A DNA stretch of 64,000 bases from the NCBI GenBank assembly GCA_040954595.2, contig CM082590.2, forward strand, positions 8,618,001 to 8,682,000. Direction: 5' to 3'. Source of the stretch: Balanoglossus misakiensis. Taxonomy: Eukaryota > Hemichordata. Of this stretch, positions 27,044-38,442 are shown one piece after another. The notes under the pieces are model-generated. The model did not search any database. It saw nothing but the letters and a program-made list of their open reading frames with translations, and was not told where the DNA came from. Every line of letters begins with the position of its first letter. Position 1 is the first letter of the stretch. The position numbers and the translations under genes are program-made.

Positions 27044-29526
27044 ATGGCGGACAGAGTTGCAAAACTTGCGGGCGGTGGTAGAGAACCCACCGAGCGACGG
27101 AGTAGTTTTTTTAGCATTCAACATCGTCGTCCGTCGGTTGATCCCGGACACATCGACTCAATCGTCAAAATCGCCGCTTCTAAAGCGGGTAGCCAGTAAG
27201 TTTATGTCCAAAACATAGACTTTTGAAAATCTAAGTATTAATACTTGATGCTATTTCGGTGATCTGGATATATTTTATCACAGAATAATTTTGGGTTTAG
27301 TGATTGAAGAGAGGGGAGAGAGACGGTTATAATATATGCACGTAATAGTTTGACAAGATTGTGGAATATATTTTTCTTTCTGTTTCAAGTTTATTACACG
27401 GCGCAGACTCGATGCTAACAGAAGAGGAAATCAAAGGGTCTTTCTTCAAACAGAAGCAAGTGTTTTATGAAAACACGTACAAAATGGGTCCGGACCGTAA
27501 ATTCAACAGGTAAGGGGACGCACCGCGCGCGCGTTACAAGTTTGGACGTATCCAAGGCGACACGAAATGCCATGATTACTTAGTGATACAATATGACAAA
27601 TGATGAGACCAGAAGTTGTGTAATGCAAATGATGCGTGACGATCGAGGTGACGTCATAAGACGTCACGGTGGTAATTATGATGTTTTGACAAATGGAAGA
27701 TCATAGATGTATAAAAAAGCATGTAAATGACCACACTTCTTTTCATCCTTACAAGTCAAACTGAACGCGTCTCTTTGTCCGCGCGTTCAAACAACCTGTT
27801 TGATTGCTATGGCGACCAAACTGGTTCTCTAGAAATTGAACATAAAATGACTTTTGCATAATGTTTCTTTCATCTAAGCCGCAATTGTGTACATTTCATA
27901 ATGTCAATCGATTTCTTTATTATTATTAAAACGCAACGACCCAGTTTTGAAAGTGCCCGGCCCTTCAAAGTTAAAAAATGAAGTTTTAATACGTTTTTTG
28001 TTCATACTTCTTTCCGATTGTACCACTATGGTTACGTTTTTGTTCAATTTAGACCCCCTCCCCCAGTTTTCGCGCCAAATTGTGCCCTCTTTGCATCTAG
28101 CTTGAACTCTCTACAGGGCTAGGCATTCCAAATATGTGAGTGCAATTGACTTGCTACAAACATGCGCTCCTTCACAAAGGGGGTCAAAGTTCATCCATTG
28201 TTAAAGCATTGAAATCAATGCCTGATTTAAATACAAAAGAATCCCCAGGGTCCTACCCCCACGTGGTACCCCAAATTTGGCGGGAAGCTTCGAATCCATG
28301 GCTACTTCTGAGTCTTATTCGCCCAACTCTTCCATGAAGCCCGGCTAGCTCAGTCGGTAGAGCATGAGACTCTTAATCTCAGGGTCGTGGGTTCGAGCCC
28401 CACGTTGGGCGTCTTCATTTTTTTCTGCCTGCTTCCAAGAAATTATGTAAATCTTGAATCTCATAATCATAATATTTTTGAAACAAAAAGGGAAAGTTGG
28501 CATTGATTAAGACAAATTTACGCAAGATCATCAACACCGAAAGTGACCCAGATAAATGTAACATTTTTTTTCCTTTGGTATTAGAAACTTTGTATCAATT
28601 TTGTATCAACTTAGTCTGCAATGAAACATTTATTTAAATTTCTTCTTTGTAATATTTTTTTATGCAAAAAGTCTATGATTGCATTGTTATCCTGTGTGTA
28701 CAATTTTTAAAGCATAATTGGTGTATCTGAACAGACAGAAAACTGACTATTATTCAAAATTTGGGCAAAGAGAATGTTAGGTTACCATGAAAACGTATCA
28801 TGCTGTAAAGAACTACAAACAAGCCTTCATCCTCTAAACATTTATTGAATGTGTATACTATTCTAACTTTAAAAATTGCTTTGTATTTTCAGGAAAAAGG
28901 CAGAGATTGCAGCATATGAGGTCTTTGATAGACATCATATTGTAAAAGGTGATACATTGAACGCACCATACGACCCAGAAACTGCCGGAAAGGTACAGAA
29001 TTGAAAAAGAAATCAACATTGGTTTATTTTTCTCCATATCATGAATGGATAAGAGTGCTTAGAAGCATTTTGATTGGTCTCTGTTAGAAGTACATGTATT
29101 TTGATTGGTCTCTCCGAATTCACACGGCGAATCACGCAACTTCTTTTTCCCCGCCACAGCTTTGCATTACACTCAGCAATGAAATCAAAGCAAAGGTCAA
29201 GGAATATGGATTTCCGAGGTAAGGTCAAAGGTCACCAAGAAATTTCTGAGATCTCAAAGTCACTAGCTACAGAAATCAAGATAACACCTCATTCAACCAT
29301 CTCACCGATTTGAGGTTGTCTGAAGTTCGTTCTGTTTCTCTACACTCCTATTTACAGATACAAGATAGTCGTGGAAGTTACATGCATTCCGTATCAAGAC
29401 CAAGGTCTGAGAATGGCGAGTCGTTGTCTGTGCGACGACAAGACTGACGACTTTGTTTGCGTTCGATACGACCTGAATGGTTCCATGAAAGTAATCGCGC
29501 TCATATTTGGAATCTATTATGAGTGA
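27044..29526 (+). CDS. Tctex1-domain dynein light chain
   Basis: Five exons: 27044-27195, 27390-27509, 28893-28992, 29160-29218 and 29358-29526. Phases agree, giving 600 bp and 199 residues. The N-terminal ~70 residues are basic and low in recognised motifs. Residues ~75-199 form a Tctex1 domain: the ENTYKMGP start, a YDPETAGKLC helix, NEIKAKVKEYGFPRYKIVV, then MASRCLCDDKTDDF and the last strand IALIFGIYYE, ending at the domain end as in other members. The family (DYNLT2/DYNLT5, formerly TCTEX1D) provides light chains for cytoplasmic and axonemal or intraflagellar dynein. X-box-like sites upstream favour a ciliary role (inference). The usual CLWD motif reads CLCD here. The start is the first ATG in frame, in an ACAATGG context. 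The exact paralogue is unresolved. AATAAA signals follow within 50 bp of the stop. The second intron contains a tRNA gene. Confidence 0.88.
28339..28411 (+). tRNA. tRNA-Lys (CTT)
   Basis: A complete 73-nt cloverleaf. The acceptor arms GCCCGGC and GTTGGGC pair with G-T wobbles, with discriminator G. Box A is TAGCTCAGTCGG and box B is GGTTCGAGCCC. The anticodon stem GAGAC/ATCTC-type arm encloses a CTCTTAA loop, with anticodon CTT at 28372-28374. A T7 run starting at about 28417 can end Pol III transcription. It matches the canonical metazoan tRNA-Lys-CTT. It lies in the second intron of the Tctex1 gene, same strand, and has no intron of its own. Confidence 0.97.
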
Positions 29527-30605
29527 AATAAACATTTTTGTATATTTAGGAAAATAAACTTTTTTTTTATATGACATGGTGTTTGTACCAGAACTGATCC
29601 ATTCAGTTCATGTTTTATGTGGGAGTGGGGGAGGACAAGATTTGAAACCGTTTATTCATACAAATTGGTGATCTTGATATATATCTATCTAGTATCACTA
29701 TCAGTCATTTGTTGAAGAAATGAAACTATTTATTTCTCCTCAAAAAAACACAATATTGTTTATTCATTTCTCTTTAGAAACCCATAAAAAAAGAAATCAT
29801 GTTTGTCCACTTCTGCATGATTTACAAGACTGTTCAACTACAATTTGTCCATTGTAGTTTCATTTGGCATGGACCTATGAACACAAAATTTCTCACAAAA
29901 ATGTCGGTGTGAAACTTTTTAATTTTAAACAATTTTTTTATTTTTTATCTTTTATCTTTTGGACCAGACACAAGTTTAGCTGCAATACAAACATATATTG
30001 TCAATTTCTTGATGTATACACAGGCTAAGATATTTTCATGTACTGCAATATACACATTGACACTGCAAAAGGTCTGGAGGAAGCTTCATAATCTTGCAAT
30101 ATAGCAGTGCCTTTGAGGCTTAAATGAACAGGCAAACTTGCCTTGAATTTTGACAGAAGTGGACTGAGAGTACGCACACATGGAAACAGGAACACAGAAA
30201 TCATTACCCAAAAAATATAGTTCCATTGAACTAAGGATTAACTACAATCTTGCTTGCCAGACCATCACGACCTTCACCTCAGATGACGGTGCTTGTGTGA
30301 TGAGCAGTGAAACCATGTTGTCGACCATCTAGGGGAGTCCAGGTTAAATATACCAAGCTACTGAGCATAATTGCTAAATAATCCATTTATAATTTTAACC
30401 ACAAACTTTTATAAGCTGTGCCGCCCACTGTTCAAGCATAACGTACACCATAAAGGCTACAAGGTCTGGCAAGCCCAATATTCTAATTTTGTTCAAACTA
30501 ATTACAATGAACGCAAAGGAAAGAAAACTCAAATCCATGATTCCCATGATTCATCATGGCAGTGATTACTTCATTTGAATACGTTTTGCATAATTATATG
30601 CAAAT
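29527..30605. other. Tail-to-tail region
   Basis: It contains the 3' UTRs of the dynein light chain (+) and the RAM-motif gene (-). AATAAA-type signals lie at about 29551 on the + strand. I see no further exon or named repeat. Confidence 0.4.
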
Positions 30606-32937
30606 TTAGTATCTTCGTGAGCTGCGATAGGGGGAACGAGAACGGGAACGCGAGCGACTGTACGACCGACTGTAGCGCCTTCGCTTGGATTCGTAGCGAT
30701 CGCCATAACGATCACCGCCACCATAGCGATCACCGCCCCCATAGCGATCACCGCCACCATAGCGATCACCGCCGCCTCCATAGCGACTCCTGTAGTTGCC
30801 ACCGGAACGATATCTGGACCGATCCGGACTCCGTCTGCCACCGAATGCTCGGCCATCTCTGAAAGACAAAGATGATTTCTTAATTAATTTCTTCATACAA
30901 ATATTAAACATGCAAATGAGCTATGACATTCTAATTTCTCACAATGCCAAGTTGTCTTACATTAATTTGAATAAAATGAAATTTCTCTGTCGGAAAATAA
31001 AAAAAAAAGACAGCACAGTGGATAGAAATAATGTCAGTTGACAAAGTGCAAGATTCTTGGATAAGAATTGGGCCAATGAATTCGACTACAAATTAGATGT
31101 CCCTGGCATTGCAGCCCTTCCACCCTTATGCTTTTGATTTGGTTTAATCCAAATCATAGTCACTGGGGTCAAAGATTGCAATGTCGCAGGGTCATTCTAA
31201 TCTTGGTCACATTGAACTTGAAGGCATGCACGGATCATTGGGATGATTGAGAATCTTTCTTCAACCCTTTCACCACCATGGTTTGGTCCCCATCTGTTAT
31301 TTTTTCTATGGTAAAGTTGGACCTCTACAGAGGAAACTGGGGGTGAAAGGGTTAAGAAACAGGGAGGGTTCTTATCTGTGGTTGCAAAAGAGTTACATAC
31401 CAATACTTACTGTCACTTGTATTCAAGATATAGCTTGCCACATGATAAGGGATTCTGATACACATTATGATAATGGTCTGATAAACCTCAGGCAATCGCA
31501 TGAATTTTTAATATCAAGCGTCGGGGCGTGTGATTGATAAACACAAGGTGATAACCAGCCTGGTATGATAATCTGCCCGACCATCGATATAGATAGATAT
31601 AATAGGCTCGTAATAATTCTAAATATCGTCCTTGAGCGTCCCATGCTTGTTTGATAAACTTGATCTCACAGCGATATATGTGTGATAAGATAACAAGAAA
31701 TAGCCCTTTTTTCGGCCGCCAATTCCTGATAATATCACTGGGGAAAAGACTGGACAAACAGACAACATTTGTAATACAAATTGTAACCAGTTTAGATGGA
31801 GATTGTTGGGTTACAAGAAAATAATCTTAATAGTATACTACATATTCTTTGATTTCTACGAGAAAAAAATTTCAACTGATCACAAAAATAATGTGAAAAT
31901 ACGAATATTTAAGCATGCGTTAAATAGATAGAGAAGATAATATTTGGTATTCGTGAATTTTGTCTATTTCTTAAAAATGTCTATTTCAGAAGAAAATCTT
32001 AAATGGTCTGTTTCACAGAAAACAAAGCTAGGAATGATGTTTTTTTTTAAATAATAATAATGTTTGTGTATTATATTTATACTAACCTGAAGGGAGCTCT
32101 GTTGAACGGTGTGTAGAGAAGTCGACGTGGTTTTTCATAATTTGCACTCAAGGGAGGAGGTTCCTGATCACGGTTGACGTACTCTTGGTAAAGCGCATCA
32201 TTCTCTGTGAACCTCTCGGCGAACATCTCTTCGAAGCCCTTCAAGATCTTCTCTCGCTCCGCCTTCCTCGCCTTGGCAACTTCTTCGTCCGTGTCGCTGC
32301 TACTTGCGCTGCTGCTACTGCTTGAAGATCGCCGGCGGCGTCTGTCTCGTCGCTTGCTTGATGGAGATCTACTACGACTTCGACTGCGGGTGGATCGACG
32401 TCTCTTCGGGGTTCTGCTGCGGCTTTTGCTTCTCTTCCTGTCCGGGCTTCGGCTGCGGCTTTTGCTCCGTACACGGCGTCTCTCTGCTGATCGACTGCGG
32501 CTTCTGCTTGAGCGACTCTTGATCCGCTCACGGCCGCGCTTTTCCACACTTCTGCTGCGACTTCTAGATCTGGCATGCCGCTTTTCCGGTGTCTTGCTCC
32601 GGCGTTTTTCTGGCGATCGGCTGCGACTTCTGCTGCGGGGACGCTTTCTTTCCGGACTTCTGCTGCGACTTCTACTTCTAGCACGCCGTTTCTCTGGAGT
32701 CTTGCTTCTAGATCTACTACTCCGACTCTTGGTTCGCGCACGTCGCTTCTCAGGTGACCGACTACGACTTTTGCTGCTTCGACTCCTTGTCCGGGTCCGC
32801 CGTTTCTCCTGCGATCGACTACGGCTCCGATCACGCCGTTTGACCGGAGATCGACTGCGGCTTCTGCTGCGGGAGGAACGTTTCACCGGCGAGACGCTCC
32901 TGCTCCGGGCCCGTCGTTTCTCAGGACTCGCTGGCAT
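30606..32937 (-). CDS. RAMAC: RS-rich protein with RNMT-activating (RAM) motif
   Basis: Two exons: 32087-32937 and 30606-30858, joined in phase (AG/A), giving 367 residues. Residues 1 to ~225 are an RS domain made of repeats such as RRARSRSRSRSPEKR. Then comes an acidic-serine spacer (SSSSSSSASSSDTDEEVAK). A block at residues ~240-285 reads KGFEEMFAERFTENDALYQE followed by YVNRDQEPPP. This closely resembles the N-terminal activation domain of RAM (FAM103A1/RAMAC), which binds and activates the mRNA cap methyltransferase RNMT. Exon 2 is RGG/RY-rich with repeated DRYGG units and a short RS end, like the Arg-rich RNA-binding tail of RAM. Human RAM has 118 residues and no RS domain. The start chosen is the MPASPEKR methionine; an upstream in-frame ATG at 33009 would add 24 residues. 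The protein is expected to be nuclear. It shares a ~1-kb divergent promoter region with cyclin H. Confidence 0.8.
31265..31351 (+). mobile_element. TTAA-type MITE copy (~87 bp)
   Basis: Ends CCCTTTCACC and GGTGAAAGGG, flanked by TCAA on the left and TTAA on the right. It is one member of the ~85-bp family described at 57328. It lies in the single intron of the RS/RAM gene. Confidence 0.75.
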
Positions 32938-33942
32938 GTTGACAACAGACGACGGATGAGGAAGTTGGACAGCGTGCAAGCGACGGAAAAACGGTTTGCA
33001 TGCAATCAAACTAACACACGGAGGTCAAAAATACTATCTTGCGTGAACGAAGGGCTATATGTAAGTAATGATACCTACAGAATAGCTAGCACTCGCCTTA
33101 TCACTGCAAAATTATGGAAAACACTGCTGAAACATCATCATTTGGTCCCAACATCATTTGCAGGCGGCCATGTTGGATTTTACCCACAATTCAATAGGTA
33201 GGTCACCTTGAGGGCGCATTTGATATCAACACACAGACTTGCCGGGTAAGTACACGATCAACCAGAAACAGTCTCCGATTTCAAAAACTCAGCCGGTTTT
33301 CGTGCCGAAAAGATTATTTTTTTACTAGCCCGATATAAGAACTGGCGCGCCAATTCATTATGATGGAGATCGCCAGAAAATTCAGCTGGAAAAGCGGGGA
33401 AACGACCTCCATTACGTGTGTCCATTACATTCATTGAAATACACACAGTGATCAGTCAGTGTATATTTCATTTTTTTTTAACATATTGTAATAATTCTTA
33501 TAATATATGTCAGGCAAGATTAATATGTTTCGAGCTACGTTTGAAACGATCTACGTTATTGTTTATCTTAATTGATAAAATGTATACCAAGACATATCTA
33601 CTGGAATGTAGAAATATTATTTTAAAAATAGGTTTTGCGATTTCCCATTATAAGTGACGTATGTATAACATTAACATGTAACTAATCATGTGTTGACCTG
33701 TTTCAATCATAATGTATATATTAAGTGTTGTTGAATCATATATTCTTTTATGATATTTTAATCAGTGAATAATTGCATATACTTATCAGGACAATTATTT
33801 GATTTAATATGCAGATAGATATTCTAAAAGGGAAAGTGGTGAGCTATTTTTAGAATTTGGGGAATAGTTTATTTATATTGAAGAAAAGATAATATAAGGT
33901 AATTTTTGAAATGTTTATATTACATAGAAGTTAAAGGCCACA
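32938..33942. promoter_or_regulatory. Head-to-head intergenic region, RAM-motif gene / cyclin H
   Basis: About 1 kb separates the two start codons. The left 400 bp are GC-richer and hold a YY1-like GGCGGCCATGTTGG (about 33163-33176) and GGCGCGCC at about 33344. The right part is AT-rich without a clear motif. The 5' UTRs are not delimited. Confidence 0.45.
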
Positions 33943-36876
33943 ATGTTTCACAGTAGCACACAGAAAAAATCATGGACGTTTCTCAATGAAGCTGAAATCA
34001 ACAAACAACGTCAAGAAAATATACAACTGTATATTGAAGAACATGGGCAAGATTTACAGGTCAGTAATTTGATTGTCTCAGTTTAATTGAAATTGTGAAT
34101 AAGTACAAGCACCCTTAGATCTTTGTGAGATAGTGACTTTTGCCAGGTCAATAACTTATTATTATTACCCTTTGTTATCGACTCAGGAAGAAGCAATCAG
34201 GGAATATTTTTTAACATTCCAAGAAGAGAGACTTCTGTGCAGACATTATGAACATCTGTTGCGTGATTTCTGTCGGAAATTCGAACCTCCTATGCCACCA
34301 ACAGTCATGGTAAGTGTCATGGGGGAATATTTTTAATTTTTGCGACATTATGGATTTGAATTTAAGATACATTGACAAGTCTGTATACCTGTGTCTGTGT
34401 GACAAGACTATGCCTGTATGTCTCTCACCCCTGAGTCACGAACACACTCTCTCTCTCTCTTCATCTCGTCTCCAGGCAACTGGCTGTGCGTATTTGAAGA
34501 GGTTCTACATCCACACCACAACAATGAACTACCATCCCAAATGGATCATGTAAGTATAGTATAAATACTCAACATTCTGAGGCACTGGGATGGGAGTTTG
34601 ATATTTAAAGAACAACTTATGAATTTTACTTTGGCCTTTTACCTGAAAATGATGTTTTATGTGATGGGAGATTTGGAATTGGTTAGGTGAATTTGGAATG
34701 ACTTCACATGGATTAATAAACAAAAACTCTACCCTTCCATCATGCCATGAATCAAACTCTGTCAATCTCCCTATACAAATGTGGGAAGACATCCCCATTC
34801 CCGAATAAAACACGGAAGACTTGACCATCCTTGTTTTTCATTTCAGGTTGACTTGTATATACCTGGCGTGCAAGGTCGAAGAGTTCAACGTCTCCATCAT
34901 GCAGTTTGTCGGGAATTTGCAAGAAAACCGTGAGAAGGCCACAGAACTGATTCTGAATCACGAGTTACTCCTGATGCAACATTTGAACTTTCACCTCATT
35001 GTGCATAACCCTTTCCGACCTGTAGAGGGCTTCCTAATAGACATTAAGGTATTAACGTCCACATATTAAATCTCTGAATTTTGCTGAAACTTCTAAAATA
35101 TAGATCAACATCAGTGGTATCATAAAAAACTTCTTGGCATTCCATCCTGATTGTGCTACTTCTGAGAATATGATTATGAAGGAAGGAAATTCACTCTATC
35201 TTGATAATCTTTTTTTATCACAGACACGAGTACCTAGCGTCACTGATGCTGAATCTCTGAGAAAATCTGCAGAGGAGTTTGTCTACAGATCTTTGGCTAC
35301 TGATGCTTGCCTTCTGTTCACGCCATCACAGGTACAGAGTTTTTTACGTCGTTTATGTGATTTATGAGATATTGGTATATTTCATATCTTTGCATTACTC
35401 TCTTATTACATTGTTTAACTTTGTATTACTTTACATTGAATTATACTGCATGACATTGTATTCTATCGTATTACAGATTGCTTTGGCTGCAGTTCTTCAC
35501 AGTGCATCAAAACAAGGAGCGAACTTAGACAGGTAAATCTTACTTTGTTGTAACTATGACAGTGAAACAACAGACAATTGACATGTGGCCAGCTACCCAT
35601 TAGCCATTTCAAAGTTGACTTGTCTATAAAGGCTACCAGACTTTTGAGGGGGATGTAAGGTTTTAGCACGAAAACATCAAATCACATTCATATATACGTT
35701 ACATTTATTTCATCTGACGTTCTTTGCTTGTTTATTACAGTTACGTGACTGAATCATTGGTTGGCAAAGGAAATAGAGATCTCTTGAAACAGACTGTGGA
35801 CCAAATTAAACGTAAGTTTTGGGTTCAAATCAAAAAAGGTTTACGAGGTTGAAAGTGAAGAGGTTAACAGTCAAAGTTCAAAGGTTAAAGTGCGTTACTT
35901 TCTTTTACGACAGGAATACGTTACATGGTGAAGCATATTGATCCGTTAGATGCTGGGAAGATTCAGTGCATTGAGGAGAAAGTTCAACGATGCAGGAACC
36001 AGGAACTGAACCCGGAAAGTGAAATGTAAGTCTCTTTAGTATTCCTTGCTTTTATTTGGGAACATTCCTGTCTTGTGTATGAACACATCAATTAAAATTC
36101 TTATATGTGACAGGTAACTACCAGATGGCAACTTTGTTTCAAACTCTTTGCTCAATTTCTTGGATGACTACTTCAATTGTTTCTTTTAAATCTTTTGACT
36201 GTTTATCAATGATTTGTTCTCTAAAACTTGATTTCTGTCTTCTCATATTTTTACAGTTACAAGCAGAAACTGCAAGAGAAATTACAGGCAGAGGAGGATG
36301 AGTTGTTCATCAAGAGAAAGAAAATTTCAGAGGTACATTTTGAGATTTCTCTTACTTCAATGTATCATTAGCATAATGAGAAAAGACTCTCATATTTTTC
36401 TGTGAAGTTGATGACAACATCAGATGTAGAGAGGGGAGGGGAGGGGGTGGGAGAATGTGAGAAATGGGTGGGGAGGGCCTGAAAAAGGTCAAGATGGATT
36501 GTAAAGAGATTCGGCAAATCTTGATCACTGCAAAATGGGTCATTCAGTACATCAGCATGACAAATGATTACATACGTGCATTTTCTTATGCTGCTCCAAA
36601 GCTCTGGAACTCACTACCTGATGACATTCGTTTAGCTACCAGTCTAGACTCTTTTAAGGGGAAACTGAAGACTTACTTGTTTAAAACAGCCTACAGTGTG
36701 TGAACAACCATCGGGCGCCACTGAACAGTTCTCTGGATATTGGCGCCATAGAAATGTTTTTGATTGATTGATTGATTACCTAAAGAGAGCTTTAGTTGAA
36801 TATTAATTATCTCTGATTATCTGTCTTCTAGCAAACAAGAGCAGCTGATGAACAGTTTCTGATGATGAGCGTCTAG
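33943..36876 (+). CDS. CCNH: Cyclin H (CDK-activating kinase / TFIIH subunit)
   Basis: Ten exons: 33943-34059, 34187-34309, 34476-34549, 34847-35048, 35224-35331, 35477-35532, 35741-35811, 35914-36025, 36257-36332 and 36832-36876. Every junction is AG/GT with consistent phase, giving 984 bp and 327 residues (human cyclin H has 323). The start [13 protein letters not shown] matches the family N-terminus. The first cyclin box includes [19 protein letters not shown] and [13 protein letters not shown]. The segment [20 protein letters not shown] and the second box with [20 protein letters not shown] are near identical to vertebrate cyclin H. The C-terminus is charged and helical ([20 protein letters not shown]). 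It partners CDK7 and MAT1 in the CAK module of TFIIH, phosphorylating the Pol II CTD and cell-cycle CDKs in the nucleus. A polyA signal, AATAAA, lies near 37121. The last intron holds a truncated retrotransposon. Confidence 0.97.
36570..36778 (+). mobile_element. 5'-truncated non-LTR retrotransposon tail
   Basis: The frame ending at the stop 36701-36703 encodes [20 protein letters not shown] and continues [14 protein letters not shown]. This is the C-terminal signature of CR1/L2/Jockey-like reverse transcriptase ORF2 proteins. About 60 bp later a (TGAT)n tail at 36761-36777 marks the element's 3' end. Everything 5' of about 36490 is missing, so it is a dead insertion. It sits in sense orientation in the last intron of cyclin H. 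Confidence 0.85.
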
Positions 36877-38442
36877 AGCAAAGCTGGAGGCTTGTCAACC
36901 AAGGTGTATGCTGCCACCAAGTGACCAAGAGGAGAGATGCAACTTTGGGATAACGGTTTCCATGGAGACATTATATGCATACTGCCAGCAATAAAAGGGA
37001 AAAAATTATGGTTTTCAATTACCATACTCCAAATGAATATTTCGGTGACATTTCAAGATAATTTTCTTGCTCATATTCGAATTTCAGTCTTCCAAAAGAT
37101 GGTGTTTATTTAACTTCTGAATAAAACATATGGGATTATTTTGGTGTCTTTGAGTTTCAGTATCTGTACTGTTCCTGCGATTTTTTGTGATTTTCATTAT
37201 CAAGTTAATTTCATTTATGACTTGGTCGTCAACAGATATACATTCTGTATCTAATCTGCCCATTTAAACAAGGTCTGTAACATTACCTTTGATGACGAAT
37301 ACAACATCAAAAGATAATGCACTGTATGTATGTATAGCTTGGAAAATAAATGTCATATTTATTTCAAAATGTATTGAAATATGTTGCCTTTGTGTCATTA
37401 CCCCCATATAAAGTAAATATAGATCTAAAACATCTAAAAAGTTTGATACATTTACAAATATAACATAAATATATTAATAAAATCTACAACGAATTCTATT
37501 ACGATACCTTTTTAGTATTTTAATTCACTATAAGATACAAAAGTTATTGCTGTAGATATAAACGTATCATCGTTTTAAAATGGGGCTGAATTTTTCCCTT
37601 GTCATGAAAGGTTATGCATGATTGGCTGACAGCACACTCAAAGGAAGAGAGCGCCATCTCACGACCAATCAGCGTCAGTCTTACATTTGTTAACAAAATC
37701 CACTATAGGTTGTGAGATAATTTAGAAATGGTATAAATATCTTGGCAGTTGTAACGTATCTTCAAACATTTGTCATTGAAGAGGGACTTGTACATGAATA
37801 AATAGAAGAAGGAATATATTTCAAGTATTTTGTGCATAAATAAACCCCCAAAGTTGAGTAAGATCGTCTTTTGTCTTTTACAAACTTAGACTAGCCTCTT
37901 CAAGATGATTTTTTTGGTGAATGGACGAAGAGAACTTGTCTCCATAGCTTCGAATAAATCAACCACCGTCATCATTTGGTTTTGATGTGTTTAGTCTCAA
38001 AATACCACTATACTGTCGTCCTGTTGGAATGCTGATGTTCAACTCTTTTGGCATTCATGATGTAATGCTGAAAATGGCTTTTGGCCAAATTTCTTGGGGG
38101 TATTATGTCCACCAAGACTTTCTAGCTGTGCCGATAAAACAACTCGGGCAGTCACATATAAATACATGTGCGCTAACTTTAAATTGGTGGGTTAGTGTTG
38201 TCTGGTTCTTGTTGATTATTGGCAGTAATTTTGGTTCTCGTGGTCTTCAGTTATTCTTTGGTCCAACAATTCTGGATGAGGCAGTCAACCATCTTTTCAC
38301 ACCACAGATTACAGTACCAGGTACACAGAAAATAGTTTCTGGTGGTTGCAGTTAGATCACCATTGTTTGACATCACGGACTACCAGAACAAACCCCATCA
38401 ACCTGACATCTGCACATTCTCATTCTGGTCTCTTTACTTCCT
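36877..38442. other. Tail-to-tail region, cyclin H / synphilin-like
   Basis: Holds the cyclin H 3' UTR (AATAAA near 36989 and 37121) and the presumed 3' UTR of the synphilin-like gene on the minus strand. A 122-codon + strand frame at 37987-38355 lies over that UTR and matches nothing known. Confidence 0.4.

Noticed and set aside
30575-30862. 95-codon + strand frame rich in His, Arg and Ser
   Set aside because: Antisense of the RGG/RY exon of the RAM-motif gene.
32241-32834. 197-codon minus-strand frame
   Set aside because: Another phase of the same RS-encoding exon, with composition caused by the repeats.
32207-32959. 250-codon + strand open frame rich in Leu and Arg
   Set aside because: It is the antisense of the RS repeats; the periodic codons of the RS domain leave the opposite strand open.
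37987-38355. 122-codon + strand frame
   Set aside because: No recognisable domain. It lies antisense to the presumed 3' UTR of the synphilin-like gene, and the coding signal is on the other strand.
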